NCBI RefSeq assembly: GCF_036237275.1
Contig: NZ_CP108352.1
Span: forward strand, 3,844,001-3,908,000
Direction: 5' to 3'
DNA length: 64,000 bases
Source of the DNA: Streptomyces sp. NBC_01353
GTDB lineage: Bacteria > Actinomycetota > Actinomycetes > Streptomycetales > Streptomycetaceae
The notes below the pieces were generated by a model. The model did no database searches. It saw only the letters and a list, made by a program, of their open reading frames with translations, and was not told the origin of the DNA. The position numbers and the translations under genes are program-made. Below, piece after piece: positions 7,561 through 16,083 of the stretch (its first letter is position 1; each line of letters begins with the position of its first letter).

Positions 7561-7974
7561 ATGGTTGTCGGTGCCGCCCGCGTGGGTGCCGTGCTGCTCG
7601 CCGTGCTCTCGCTGGTGCACGTGTACTGGGGCGTCGGCGCGACCTGGCCCGCCGCCGACGAGCGGGGGCTTTCGCTCGCCGTGCTCGGGAGTGTCGTGTC
7701 CTTCGGGCCGGTCGTCACGCTGCCGCTCGCCGTGCTGGAGGGGGTCGCGAGCGCCGGGGTGTACGCGTACGTGCGCGATCCGCGCAGGAGGATCGCGCGG
7801 CTCGTCACCGGCGCCTTCGCCGCCGGGCTCCTGCTGCGCGGGGCCGTCGGGGTCGTGTGGGCGGTCTTCGGCAAGGACGGGTCCGGAGCGGTGTTCCCCT
7901 GGCTGAACGCGCTGGTCTACACGCCCCTGTGCCTGGGGCTCGGCCTGGCGGTGCTCCGTGATCTCCGGCGCTGA
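7561..7974 (+). CDS. DUF3995-family membrane protein
   Basis: A 137-residue protein with four hydrophobic segments and the family-typical pattern HVYWGVGATWP near residue 20. ATG 7561 is chosen over an upstream in-frame ATG (7537) because GGAGGGGG (7547-7554) lies at the right distance before 7561 and the longer form would include a rare TTA codon. It is the first gene after the structured leader RNA and overlaps the ECF sigma gene by 17 bases, so the two are probably translationally coupled. The function of DUF3995 proteins is not established. Position suggests a membrane-linked role in sigma-factor control, though it does not look like a zinc-binding anti-sigma factor. Confidence 0.85.
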   Translation: MVVGAARVGAVLLAVLSLVHVYWGVGATWPAADERGLSLAVLGSVVSFGPVVTLPLAVLEGVASAGVYAYVRDPRRRIARLVTGAFAAGLLLRGAVGVVWAVFGKDGSGAVFPWLNALVYTPLCLGLGLAVLRDLRR

Positions 7975-8470
7975 GCGGGAGCGCGCGGTGGTGCTCGCGC
8001 GGGCCGCCCGGCGCGGGGACACGCTCGCGCTGCACGACCTCCTCGATCTCCTCACCCCGTACATCGCCCGCATCTGCCGGCCGATCGCGCTCGACGACGG
8101 TCCGGATGCCACGCAGGAGGCCCTGATCGCCGTGTTCACCCGGCTCAGGTCCCTGCGGGAGCCCGAGGCGCTCCACGGGTGGGTGCGGACGATCGCCGTC
8201 CGCGAGGCGGTTCGGGTGGCCGGGCGGGCGGCCCGTGACCGGCCGGCCGAGTTGGCCGACGTACCCGAGCGAGGGGATCCGCAACTGGCCGCCGATGTCG
8301 GCGACGTGCTGTCCCGGCTCTCCCCGCAGCACCGGGCCGTCCTGGTGCTGCGCGACGTCGAAGGGCTCGACGAGGAGTCCACGGCGGCCGTGCTCGGCGT
8401 TCCGGCCGGCACCGCGAAGTCCCGGCTGCACCGGGCCCGGCAGAGCTTCCGAAGGGCGTGGAACGGATGA
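7958..8470 (+). CDS. ECF-type RNA polymerase sigma factor
   Basis: A 170-residue protein with region 2 (residues about 15-75, with DATQEALIAVFTRL in the core-binding 2.1-2.2 segment) and region 4 (residues about 108-165, with LSPQHRAVLVLRDVEGLDEE and the recognition helix ESTAAVLGVPAGTAKSRLHRAR). Region 3 is absent, as expected for ECF factors. The start is GTG 7958, inside the end of the DUF3995 gene. The next gene starts in an ATGA overlap. No anti-sigma factor with an HxxxCxxC motif is visible nearby; the DUF3995 membrane protein or the SRPBCC protein may serve instead, which is inference. Confidence 0.9.
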   Translation: MISGAERERAVVLARAARRGDTLALHDLLDLLTPYIARICRPIALDDGPDATQEALIAVFTRLRSLREPEALHGWVRTIAVREAVRVAGRAARDRPAELADVPERGDPQLAADVGDVLSRLSPQHRAVLVLRDVEGLDEESTAAVLGVPAGTAKSRLHRARQSFRRAWNG

Positions 8471-8904
8471 CACAGAGCACGGTGGGACGGCTGCGCGTCA
8501 TGGGCGCCGGGGTCCGGGGGGCGTACGTCGTCGAGCGGGTGCTGCCCGCTCCGTTCGACGACGTGTGGGCGGTGATGCGGGATCTCGAAGGGGGCTTCGG
8601 GGAGTTCCAGCCCGACATGCGGTCCGTGCGCGTCCTCCGCGTCGACGGTGACCGCGTCGAGGCCCTGGCCCGCAGCCGGTACGGCCTGCGCGCCCGTTTC
8701 CACGGGGTCCTACGGCCCGGCTGGTGCTGGCTGCAGAGCCGGTTCCTGGTCGTCGGGATGGCGGCGGAGGCCGAGGGCGACGGACGGACGAGGGTCGCCC
8801 TCACCGGCGGAGTACGCCTGCCCGGCCGCCCCGCCCTCGTGCCGTTCGGGGCGCGCCGGGAGCTGGAGAAGGCCATGGCGCGGCTCGCGGAGCGCGTGTC
8901 CTAG
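8467..8904 (+). CDS. SRPBCC-family protein
   Basis: A 145-residue protein with the START/Bet v1-like pattern: YVVERVLPAPFDDVWAVMRD at the N-terminal strand and helix, strands with FQPDMRSVRVLR in the middle, and a C-terminal amphipathic helix RRELEKAMARLAERV. Such proteins bind hydrophobic ligands in a cavity; the ligand is unknown. ATG 8467 overlaps the sigma-factor stop as ATGA, so it is the third gene of the DUF3995-sigma operon. An in-frame GTG at 8458 is the alternative start. Confidence 0.8.
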   Translation: MTQSTVGRLRVMGAGVRGAYVVERVLPAPFDDVWAVMRDLEGGFGEFQPDMRSVRVLRVDGDRVEALARSRYGLRARFHGVLRPGWCWLQSRFLVVGMAAEAEGDGRTRVALTGGVRLPGRPALVPFGARRELEKAMARLAERVS

Positions 8905-8934
8905 GGAGAGCCGGGCCAGACTTTCCGGACGCCT

Positions 8935-9756
8935 CTAGGCCAGGGACAGTTTGCCCGTGCGCTGGGCGCGGGCCTCGCCCACCCGAAGGATCACCGCGGC
9001 CGCGCCGAGCAGGAGCGCGCTCAGGGCGGCCAGGCCCAGGAGTGTCGGGGCGAGTTCGGTCACGGTGCGGTGTTCGAGGAGGGCTCCGCGGACCGCGATC
9101 AGGCTGCCGGTGAGCGGGAAGACCGCGCCGACGATCTGGATCGCCGCGGGCAGGGCGAAGTGCGGGAGGCGGACGCCCGAGACGAACCAGAGGGGCTCGT
9201 CGAGGATCGTGTACAGGAAGGCCGAGTCGCGGGAGAAGACCAGCAGGCTGTTGAGGAACGCTCCCCACGCGACCGCCGGGATCAACAGGGCGAGGAAGAC
9301 GACGCCGTACATCCACCAGGCCGAGACCGACAGCGTGCCGAAGCCGGTGAGGGCGGCGACCGTGAAGCAGGTGAGCAGCCAGGCGTTCTGGAGCAGGGCT
9401 CCCGCGCCGTTGGCGAGCATGAGGGTGAGGCGGCCGGCCGGGGAGAGGAAGAGGAGTTCCAGGGTGCCGGTGGCGCGCTCGAAGGAGAGGTGCCAGGCGC
9501 TCTGGACGAGGGAGAAGAAGAAGGCGTACGCGAGGGTGCCGGTGGCCAGGAAGGCGAGGAGCCGGTCGGGGTCGGCGGCGAGCGGCCAGTTCGCGGCGGC
9601 CGGCGAGGCCGTGGCGACGGGGCGCAACGTGTAGTAGGTGGTGGCGAGTTGGAGGACGGGCCAGACCAGCATCGAGAAGACGACGAGGGGCTGGCCGAAG
9701 AGACGGCGGTGCTGTTTCAGGGTCTCCGCCGCGAAGACCCGGACGGCGTGGTTCAT
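8935..9756 (-). CDS. ABC-2 type transporter permease
   Basis: A 273-residue integral membrane protein with six hydrophobic segments and the ABC-2 family pattern of a cytoplasmic N-terminus followed by a long extracytoplasmic loop (residues about 45-75) and a conserved LSFERATGTLELLFLSPAGR cytosolic segment. It starts in a 4-base overlap with the ATPase gene (9753-9756), so the three genes 8935-11532 form one operon encoding an exporter with two different permease subunits. The 30-base gap to the SRPBCC gene is convergent. Confidence 0.9.
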   Translation of the reverse strand: MNHAVRVFAAETLKQHRRLFGQPLVVFSMLVWPVLQLATTYYTLRPVATASPAAANWPLAADPDRLLAFLATGTLAYAFFFSLVQSAWHLSFERATGTLELLFLSPAGRLTLMLANGAGALLQNAWLLTCFTVAALTGFGTLSVSAWWMYGVVFLALLIPAVAWGAFLNSLLVFSRDSAFLYTILDEPLWFVSGVRLPHFALPAAIQIVGAVFPLTGSLIAVRGALLEHRTVTELAPTLLGLAALSALLLGAAAVILRVGEARAQRTGKLSLA

Positions 9757-10727
9757 ACGAGGGCCGCCTCGCCGGTCTCCGCGAGCGCCAGGATCGCGTC
9801 CTCCAGGCTGGCCTCGGCGATCTCCAGGCCGCCGATCGAGCCGCCCGCCTCGACGATCGCGGCCGTCAGCGGGCCCGCCATGTCGTCCGGGTGGCGCAGG
9901 GTGATCAACTCGGCTCCGGAGGAGAGGAGTTCGGAGCTCGCGCCGAGGCGCGCGGCCACCGCGGCCGTCGCCTCGCTCGGGTTGGTGACCGTCAGGCGGA
10001 TCGTGCGGTGGCTGCCGGTGGCCGCCTTCAGCTCCGCCGGGCTGCCCTCCGCGAGGTGGCGGCCGGTGGAGATCACGTACACATGGCCGCAGAGTTCCTC
10101 GACCTCGGCGAGATAGTGGGAGGTCAGCAGGACGCCCGTACCCTCCTCGGCGAGGCGGGCGACGACGCGGCGCAGGTCGCGGGCGATCGGGGCGTCCAGG
10201 CCGAGGGTGGGCTCGTCGAGCAGGAGGTAGGCGGGCCGGTTGATCAGCCCGCGGGCGATGGCGAGACGCTGGGTCATGCCGCGCGAGTACCGCTCGACCA
10301 TGGTGTCCGCCGCGTCCGTGAGTCCGACCATGCTGAGCAACTCGTCGATGCGGGTGCGCAGTTCGCGCTTCGGGACGTCGTAGAGCTGGCCGAAGTACCA
10401 GAGGTTCTCAGCTCCGGTCATCCGGGTGTAGACCATGCGCTCGCCGCCCGCGATGAGGTTGATGCGGCGGCGGACAGCACGGGCGTCGGCGACCGTGTCG
10501 AGGCCGTCGACCGTGACCGCGCCGGAGGTCGGGCGCAGCAGGGTGGCGAGGATCTTGATGGTGGTGGTCTTGCCGGCGCCGTTGAGGCCGAGGAGTCCGG
10601 TGATCCGGCCGCGCGGGATGTCGAGGTCGAGGCCGTCGACGGCCTTCTTGAGGCTGCGGGGCCCGAAGATCCCCTTGTCGCGTACGGGGAAGTCCTTGCG
10701 CAGCGCGCGCACCTGAATGCCCGTCAT
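9753..10727 (-). CDS. ABC transporter ATP-binding protein, DrrA/DUF4162-type
   Basis: A 324-residue ATPase. Walker A GLNGAGKTTT (residues about 46-55), signature YSRGMTQRLAIARG, Walker B YLLLDEPTLGLD and the switch His in LTSHYLAEVEELC are all present, so it should be active. The C-terminal 80 residues form the extra domain found in antibiotic and lipid exporters of the DrrA/CcmA kind. It energises the two ABC-2 permeases on either side. The exported compound is not indicated by sequence. A single base separates it from the upstream permease gene. Confidence 0.93.
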   Translation of the reverse strand: MTGIQVRALRKDFPVRDKGIFGPRSLKKAVDGLDLDIPRGRITGLLGLNGAGKTTTIKILATLLRPTSGAVTVDGLDTVADARAVRRRINLIAGGERMVYTRMTGAENLWYFGQLYDVPKRELRTRIDELLSMVGLTDAADTMVERYSRGMTQRLAIARGLINRPAYLLLDEPTLGLDAPIARDLRRVVARLAEEGTGVLLTSHYLAEVEELCGHVYVISTGRHLAEGSPAELKAATGSHRTIRLTVTNPSEATAAVAARLGASSELLSSGAELITLRHPDDMAGPLTAAIVEAGGSIGGLEIAEASLEDAILALAETGEAALV

Positions 10728-10728
10728 C

Positions 10729-11532
10729 TCAGTACGTCCTTTCTACGGCGCGGGCCTCGGCCCGCGGCAGGTACCTCAGGCCCAGGAACAGGTAGGCGCC
10801 GCTGAGCAGCGCGCAGACGGCCAGCCTCGGCAGGAGGTCGGGCAGCGACTGCCCTCCGGTGGTCACCGCGTGCAGGACGTCCGTCGCCGCGGTGGTGGGG
10901 AGCATTTCGGCGAACCACTGGGCGGGTTCGGGCAGGTAGGCGCGGGGGAAGGTGAAGCCTCCGACCAGGCCGAGGACGATGAAGACGGTGTTCTGGGAGA
11001 TGTGCGCCTCGCCGGCGGCGATCATGAGGCCGCCGAGTCCGACGGAGAGCGCGAAGACGGCGCCGATCAGCGCGAGACCGCCGAGCATCAGCCCGGTCAC
11101 GGAGGCCACCGGGACGGAGATGCCGAGCAGGGCGACGACGACGCCCAGGGCGAGGAACTCGACGAGGCTGCTGAGGACGGCGAAGGCGGTGAAGCCGGCG
11201 AGGTACGGCAAGCGGCCGGCGGGTGCGATGAGGAGGGCGCCGAGGGTGCCCTGCCGCTGCTCGGTGATCAGGGCCTTCGCGGACCAGAGGATGAGCCGGA
11301 CGGTGAACTGGAAGGCGGTCGCGCCGACGACGATGTAGGCGAGGTAGGCGGTGGTGCCGCTGCCTTCGGTGAAGTCGTCGGCGACGGCTCCGCCGCCGAT
11401 GGCGTGGTAGCCGAAGTACGCGAGCGAGATGGCGAGCGCGGCCGGGAGGACCGTACCGACGGCGTAGGTCCATGGATAGGCGCGGCGGGTCATCTGCCAG
11501 GTGCGCCAGGCGGTTGCCCAGGCTATGGGCAT
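10729..11532 (-). CDS. ABC-2 type transporter permease
   Basis: A 267-residue membrane protein with about six helices and the cytosolic segment ITEQRQGTLGALLIAPAGR, the counterpart of the ERATGTLE segment in the other permease, so the two subunits are paralogues. It is the first gene of the exporter operon; ATG 11532 is divergent from the HxlR-peroxiredoxin gene with about 120 bases between them. That gap holds an inverted repeat likely to control both directions. Confidence 0.9.
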   Translation of the reverse strand: MPIAWATAWRTWQMTRRAYPWTYAVGTVLPAALAISLAYFGYHAIGGGAVADDFTEGSGTTAYLAYIVVGATAFQFTVRLILWSAKALITEQRQGTLGALLIAPAGRLPYLAGFTAFAVLSSLVEFLALGVVVALLGISVPVASVTGLMLGGLALIGAVFALSVGLGGLMIAAGEAHISQNTVFIVLGLVGGFTFPRAYLPEPAQWFAEMLPTTAATDVLHAVTTGGQSLPDLLPRLAVCALLSGAYLFLGLRYLPRAEARAVERTY

Positions 11533-11562
11533 GTGGGCGATCCCTCCCCCGTGAATCGATCA

Positions 11563-11611
11563 GTGAGTTCCCTTTCGAAACTTACACTGGGTTTCTATCG
11601 GGAACTCACTC
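11563..11611. promoter_or_regulatory. Inverted repeat between exporter operon and HxlR gene
   Basis: AGTGAGTTCCC (11563-11573) and GGGAACTCACT (11601-11611) are perfect 11-bp inverted arms around a 27-bp AT-richer centre that itself contains GAAAC and GTTTC as a smaller inverted pair. Position between divergent genes and next to an HxlR-type regulator makes it a candidate operator for autoregulation and exporter control. Confidence 0.6.
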
Positions 11612-11654
11612 GATGGCGCAAGATGGAGCGGTCGCCCGAACGAAGGAGGAGACC

Positions 11655-12533
11655 ATGGCCCGAGCCGTGCCCGAGCGCGACGCCGCCTGCGCGATCGCCC
11701 AGGCCGCCGCCGTCGTCGGCGACTGGTGGAGCCTGCTGCTCGTACGGGAGACCGCCCGCGGCCGGTACCGCTTCGACGAGCTCCAGAGCGAGCTGGGCAT
11801 CTCCCGGAAGGTCCTCGCCGAGCGGCTGAACCACCTGGTCGACAGCGGCGTGCTCGACAAGGTGCCCTACCAGGAGGGGCCGGTGCGGCACGAGTACCGG
11901 CTCAGCGCCACCGGCCGGGCCCTGCTCCCCGTCCTGGTCGCGATGCAGGACTGGGCCGACCGCTGGCTCCTCGGCGACGGCACCCTCACCGCCTCCGCCG
12001 ACGAACACAGCGCCGAGGCCCACCGCGTCCACGAACTCCCCGGTACCCGGCTGCCGCGCCTCACGCTGCCGACGCACACCGGCGGCGAGCGGGACCCGGT
12101 GGACCCGGACGCCGCCGCCACCGTCCTCTTCTGCTACCCCGCGACCGGGCGGCCGAGCCCGCTGCCCGAAGGCTGGAACGACATCCCCGGCACGGTCGGC
12201 TGCACGCTGGAGAACCGGCTGTTCCGGGACGCGTACAGGGAGTTCACGGCGGCCGGCGTCGCCGTCCACGGGGTCTCGACCCAGCGCCCCGACGAGCAGC
12301 GGGCCTTCGCCGCCGCCGAGGAGATCCCCTTCCCGCTGCTGTCCGACATGGACGCCCGGCTCTCGGCGGCGCTCCGGCTGCCGACCTTCCGCGCCGGACA
12401 GGCGCTGCGGCTCAAGCGGGCGGTCCTGGTCGTGGACCGGGACCGGACCGTACGGCACGCACAGTTCCCGGTCACGGACATCCCGCACGCGGTGGAGACG
12501 GCGCTCACGGAGGCGACGAAGGTGTCAGGGTGA
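11655..12533 (+). CDS. HxlR-type regulator fused to a peroxiredoxin-like domain
   Basis: A 292-residue protein. Residues 1-115 are an HxlR/MarR-like winged helix ([22 protein letters not shown], then [18 protein letters not shown] and a [14 protein letters not shown] wing end). Residues about 130-290 resemble the AhpC/TSA thioredoxin fold: [16 protein letters not shown], a Cys in [12 protein letters not shown] at the peroxidatic position, and [20 protein letters not shown]. The fusion suggests a redox-sensing repressor, with the Cys as trigger; this is inference, although such fusions occur in actinobacteria. ATG 11655 follows AAGGAGGAG. Its 3' end overlaps the convergent pdxH gene by nine bases. 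The natural target is the divergent ABC exporter. Confidence 0.88.
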   Translation: MARAVPERDAACAIAQAAAVVGDWWSLLLVRETARGRYRFDELQSELGISRKVLAERLNHLVDSGVLDKVPYQEGPVRHEYRLSATGRALLPVLVAMQDWADRWLLGDGTLTASADEHSAEAHRVHELPGTRLPRLTLPTHTGGERDPVDPDAAATVLFCYPATGRPSPLPEGWNDIPGTVGCTLENRLFRDAYREFTAAGVAVHGVSTQRPDEQRAFAAAEEIPFPLLSDMDARLSAALRLPTFRAGQALRLKRAVLVVDRDRTVRHAQFPVTDIPHAVETALTEATKVSG

Positions 12534-13193
12534 GAGGCGCTCCACGCGCCAGTCGTCGCCGTCTCCCACCCGTACGTACCGCAGCCGGTCGTGCAGCCGG
12601 TTCTCGTGGCCCTGCCAGAACTCCACCGTCTCCGGTTCGACCCGGAAGCCGCCCCACTCCGGCGGCACCGGCACCTGCTCGTCGTCCGGGTAGCGCGCGG
12701 TCAACTCCTCGTACCGGGTGAGGAGTTCGTCGCGGGACTGGATCACCGAGGACTGGTGGCTGGCCCAGGCGCCCAGCTGGGAGCCGTGCGGGCGGGTGCG
12801 GAAGTAGGCGACCGTCTCGTCCCGGCCCGTGCGCAGCGCCCGGCCGGTGACGATGACCTGGCGGGCCAGCGGATGCCAGGGGAAGAGCAACGAGATGTAC
12901 GGATTGGCGGCCAGCTCGGTGCCCTTGCGGGAGCCGTAGTTCGTGTAGAAGACGAAACCGGCCTCGTCGTAGTGCTTGAGCAGCACCGTGCGGGAGGACG
13001 GGCGGCCGTCGGGGGTCGCGGTCGAGACGACCATCGCGTTCGGCTCATGGATCGCCGGGTTGGTGGCGGTCTCCTTGAACCAGCGCGTGAACTGTTCGAT
13101 CGGTTCGGGGGCGAGGTCGGCCACAGTCAGCTCCGTGGTGCGGTACTGCTCGCGCATGTCGGCGGGATCGAGAGCGTCAGTCACAGAGGCCAT
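12525..13193 (-). CDS. pdxH: Pyridoxine/pyridoxamine 5'-phosphate oxidase
   Basis: A 222-residue flavoenzyme of normal length that oxidises pyridoxamine or pyridoxine phosphate to pyridoxal phosphate in the cytoplasm. Family landmarks are visible: the start PADMREQY, the FMN and substrate segment [32 protein letters not shown], the [16 protein letters not shown] block and the C-terminal [14 protein letters not shown] ending in ERLSP. ATG 13193 gives the conserved N-terminus; an upstream ATG at 13223 would add ten poorly supported residues. The gene is divergent from citrate synthase. The 183 bases between them hold the citrate synthase ribosome-binding site, and I see no other gene there. Confidence 0.95.
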   Translation of the reverse strand: MASVTDALDPADMREQYRTTELTVADLAPEPIEQFTRWFKETATNPAIHEPNAMVVSTATPDGRPSSRTVLLKHYDEAGFVFYTNYGSRKGTELAANPYISLLFPWHPLARQVIVTGRALRTGRDETVAYFRTRPHGSQLGAWASHQSSVIQSRDELLTRYEELTARYPDDEQVPVPPEWGGFRVEPETVEFWQGHENRLHDRLRYVRVGDGDDWRVERLSP

Positions 13194-13376
13194 CCTGCCG
13201 CAGAGACGCAGTTTGCCCGGCACAGCGGCCCGCTAACCCTTCCTCGCCGAATCGGCGCAGTGTGCCGGATGTCACGCTTCCCCGCATCATCGGAACCGTA
13301 CAGACTCTTGGGCTGGATGACTGTTGATTCCCGACCAACACCCCGGATGATTGATCATCGATAGAGGAGCCGCCTG

Positions 13377-14486
13377 ATGTCCGACTTCGTACCCGGACTC
13401 GAGGGAGTCGTCGCGTTCGAAACGGAGATCGCCGAACCGGACAAGGAGGGCGGCGCTCTTCGGTACCGCGGCGTCGACATCGAGGATCTGGTCGGTCACG
13501 TCTCGTTCGGCAATGTCTGGGGTCTGCTGGTCGACGGCGCCTTCGACCCGGGTCTGCCGCCGGCCGAGCCGTTCCCGATCCCGGTGCACTCCGGCGACAT
13601 CCGCGTCGACGTCCAGTCCGCGCTCGCCATGCTCGCCCCGGTGTGGGGCCTCAAACCGCTCCTCGACATCGATGCCGAGCAGGCCCGCGAGGACCTCGCC
13701 CGGGCCGCCGTCATGGCGCTGTCGTACGTCGCCCAGTCGGCGCGCGGCCAGGGTCTGCCGATGGTGCCGCAGAGCGAGATCGACAAGGCCCGGTCGGTCG
13801 TCGAGCGGTTCATGATCCGCTGGCGCGGCGAGCCGGACCCGAAGCACGTCAAGGCCGTCGACGCGTACTGGACCTCGGCCGCCGAGCACGGCATGAACGC
13901 CTCCACGTTCACCGCGCGCGTCATCGCCTCCACCGGCGCCGACGTGGCCGCGGCCCTGTCCGGCGCCGTGGGCGCCATGTCCGGCCCGCTGCACGGCGGC
14001 GCCCCGTCCCGCGTCCTCGGCATGATCGAGGAGATCGAGCGGACCGGCGACGCCAAGGCGTACGTGAGGCAGGCCCTCGACCGCGGCGAGCGGCTGATGG
14101 GCTTCGGCCACCGCGTCTACCGCGCCGAGGACCCGCGCGCCCGCGTCCTGCGCCGTACGGCCAAGGAGCTCGCCGCGCCGCGCTTCGAGGTCGCAGAGGC
14201 GCTGGAGAAGGCCGCCCTGGAGGAGCTGCACAACCGGCGCCCCGACCGCGTCCTCGCGACGAACGTCGAGTTCTGGGCGGCGATCGTGCTCGACTTCGCC
14301 GAGGTCCCGGCGCACATGTTCACCTCGATGTTCAGCTGCGCCCGTACGGCCGGCTGGTCGGCGCACATCCTGGAGCAGAAGCGCACCGGACGCCTGGTGC
14401 GGCCGTCGGCGCGGTACACCGGCCCCGGCCGGCGCGACCCGCAGGAGATCGCGGGCTTCGCCGACCTGGCGGCGTTCGCGGGCTGA
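13377..14486 (+). CDS. Citrate synthase (second, short type)
   Basis: A 369-residue citrate synthase condensing acetyl-CoA with oxaloacetate. Key features: the N-terminal LRYRGVDIEDLV, the catalytic-region SGPLHGGAPSRVLGMIEE with the active-site His, MGFGHRVYRAEDPRAR with the second His, and the C-terminal arginine segment GWSAHILEQKRTGRLVRPSARYTGP. Length and sequence fit the shorter citrate synthase II or citrate-synthase-like group common in streptomycetes rather than the 430-residue form, so it may be a secondary isozyme or a methylcitrate synthase. The start follows GAGGAG at a proper distance. A block of 46-bp tandem repeats follows the gene. Confidence 0.93.
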   Translation: MSDFVPGLEGVVAFETEIAEPDKEGGALRYRGVDIEDLVGHVSFGNVWGLLVDGAFDPGLPPAEPFPIPVHSGDIRVDVQSALAMLAPVWGLKPLLDIDAEQAREDLARAAVMALSYVAQSARGQGLPMVPQSEIDKARSVVERFMIRWRGEPDPKHVKAVDAYWTSAAEHGMNASTFTARVIASTGADVAAALSGAVGAMSGPLHGGAPSRVLGMIEEIERTGDAKAYVRQALDRGERLMGFGHRVYRAEDPRARVLRRTAKELAAPRFEVAEALEKAALEELHNRRPDRVLATNVEFWAAIVLDFAEVPAHMFTSMFSCARTAGWSAHILEQKRTGRLVRPSARYTGPGRRDPQEIAGFADLAAFAG

Positions 14487-14550
14487 ACCCGCACAGGCAC
14501 AGGCATCCCGGGGCGAGCCCGCACAGCCCGCCCCGGCCAGGCCCGGCCCC

Positions 14551-14690
14551 GCGACCGCGGGGCCGGGCCGAGCCATGTCAGGCGCGCCCCGGCACCGCGA
14601 CCGCGGGGCCGGGCCGAGTCATGTCAGGCGCCGCCCGGCACCGCGACGTGGGGCCGGCCGAGCCAGGTGAGGCGCGCCCCGGGACGGGCC
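14551..14690. repeat. 46-bp tandem repeat, about three copies
   Basis: Three GC-rich copies with a 46-bp period begin at 14551, 14597 and 14643, each containing GGGGCCGGGCCGAG followed by a CAGGCG segment. Copies 1 and 2 differ at two positions; copy 3 is more diverged. The block fills the space between convergent citrate synthase and the oxygenase gene and may double as a terminator region. Confidence 0.8.
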
Positions 14691-14693
14691 CGG

Positions 14694-15734
14694 TCAGGCG
14701 GTGGTGAGCTGGCGCTCCTCCGCGAGCAGCAGGTCCGCGTGATGGCGGGCCGCCGCCAGCGGGTGGGCGCGCAGCTTGCCCTTCAGCTCATTGCGGCCGT
14801 ACTCGGCGAACAGCGGGTTCGCCGGGTCGGTCGTGATCCCGGGCGCCGTCGAGGCGTACGGGAACGGCAGCGGGGCGATCCGGGCGTCGAGCCGCGGGTT
14901 GTAGAAGAACGGGACGGAGTAGCGCTCCGTCGCCGCGGGCGGGGAGACCACCCGGTGGTTGGTGGCGATCAGATAGCCGTTGGTCGCCACTTCGAGGAGC
15001 TCGCCCAGGTTGACGACGAACGCGCCGGGCAGCGGCGGTACGTCGTGGAAGGCGCCGTCCTCGCGCTCGACCTGGAGGCCGCCGACCTGGTCCTGCAGGA
15101 GCAGGGTCAGGAAGCCGTAGTCCTTGTGCGCGCCGACGCCCTGGTCGCCGCCGTCGCCGGCGCTTCCCGGGTAGCGCACCAGCTTGAGGTGCGGGTGGGC
15201 CCGGTCACCGAAGACGTCGTCGTAGAAGCCGGCGGGCGCGCCGATCGAGGCGAGCAGCTCGTGCAGCAGCCGCTCGGCGACGGCGCTGAGGCGCTCGACC
15301 CAGTTCAGGGCTGCCAACCGCAGCTCGGGGAGGGTGGCCGGCCACTGGTTCGGGCCCTGGAGCCACCAGTACGGAGCATCGCCGGGGCCCGGGATGCGCG
15401 CGGGGCGCTCGGCGCCGATGTCGAGCTGGTCGCGCCAGTCGCGGGAGCCGCCGGTGCGCTCGTCACCGATGCGGGTGTAGCCGCGGAAGTGCGGCGAGTT
15501 GGTGGTGTCGAGGGCGATCCGGTCGGCCTCCGGCAGCGCGAAGAAGGCCCGCATGGCGGAGGTGAGCGCCCGGGTCTCGGCCTCGGTCACACCGTGCCCG
15601 ACCAGCTGGAAGAAGCCGACGTCGTGGGCGGCGCTGTGGAGCTGCGCATGGAGCAGTCGCCGGGCCTGGGGGCCGCGGTCGGCGGCGGCGAGGTCGACGA
15701 TGGGGAGCTGGGAGCTGTACGAGGTCTGCGTCAT
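14694..15734 (-). CDS. 2-oxoglutarate/Fe(II) oxygenase, isopenicillin-N-synthase-like
   Basis: A 346-residue protein of the IPNS/flavanone-dioxygenase type. Residues 10-110 form the DIOX_N part (LPIVDLAAADRGPQARRLL, then GFFQLVGHGV). The catalytic jelly roll follows, with the iron ligands H and D in VGAHKDYGFLTLLLQD and the distal H in TNHRVVSPPAATERYSVPFF, where the Arg-x-Ser that binds 2-oxoglutarate is also present (ERYSVPF). It should be an active mononuclear iron oxygenase; its substrate is unknown. ATG 15734 gives the normal family start, MTQTSYSSQLPIVDLA. About 90 bases upstream, in the same direction, is a 24-codon leader peptide of the type found before sulfur-metabolism genes. Confidence 0.9.
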   Translation of the reverse strand: MTQTSYSSQLPIVDLAAADRGPQARRLLHAQLHSAAHDVGFFQLVGHGVTEAETRALTSAMRAFFALPEADRIALDTTNSPHFRGYTRIGDERTGGSRDWRDQLDIGAERPARIPGPGDAPYWWLQGPNQWPATLPELRLAALNWVERLSAVAERLLHELLASIGAPAGFYDDVFGDRAHPHLKLVRYPGSAGDGGDQGVGAHKDYGFLTLLLQDQVGGLQVEREDGAFHDVPPLPGAFVVNLGELLEVATNGYLIATNHRVVSPPAATERYSVPFFYNPRLDARIAPLPFPYASTAPGITTDPANPLFAEYGRNELKGKLRAHPLAAARHHADLLLAEERQLTTA

Positions 15735-15826
15735 GGTGTGCGTCCGCGGGGTGTACGGGGCCCGGGCGCGCCGCCAGGGGTGGGGCGGGGGCGCGGGTGC
15801 CTGAAGTGGAGAGGGGGGCTTCGAGG

Positions 15827-15901
15827 TCAGGCGGAGCGCCGACAGCCCATGCTCGTGACGCGGACGAAGTCCACGTGGCGGCGGCGTACGAGCGAAAGCA
15901 T
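15827..15901 (-). CDS. Leader peptide, RRRHVDFxR type (cysteine-attenuator family)
   Basis: A 24-residue open frame beginning MLSLVRRRHVDFVRVTS and ending with a Cys codon (TGT) five codons before the stop. Actinobacterial leader peptides upstream of sulfur-assimilation genes share an R-R-H-(V/I)-D-x-x-R core followed by Cys codons, and this ORF fits that pattern. It sits 92 bases upstream of the oxygenase start. No strong ribosome-binding site precedes the ATG, so it may be translated from a very short leader. Only one Cys codon is present, which is fewer than in classical cysteine attenuators. The remaining intergenic bases up to the monooxygenase gene at 16084 show nothing else. Confidence 0.65.
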   Translation of the reverse strand: MLSLVRRRHVDFVRVTSMGCRRSA

Positions 15902-16083
15902 GGGACCAGCGTACTGCGGGGCGGGCGGGACGTATGTGGTGTGGGTCACTGACCGGCCCTCCGCCGTGGGTCACCGACCGCTCCGGCTCTGTGCCGGGCG
16001 ACGCCCGGCTCGCCGCCCGTGCGCCCCCGGGCGACCATGGTGTTCGGGACCGGTCCGGGGGCCAGGTGTACTGGGAGGCACCC

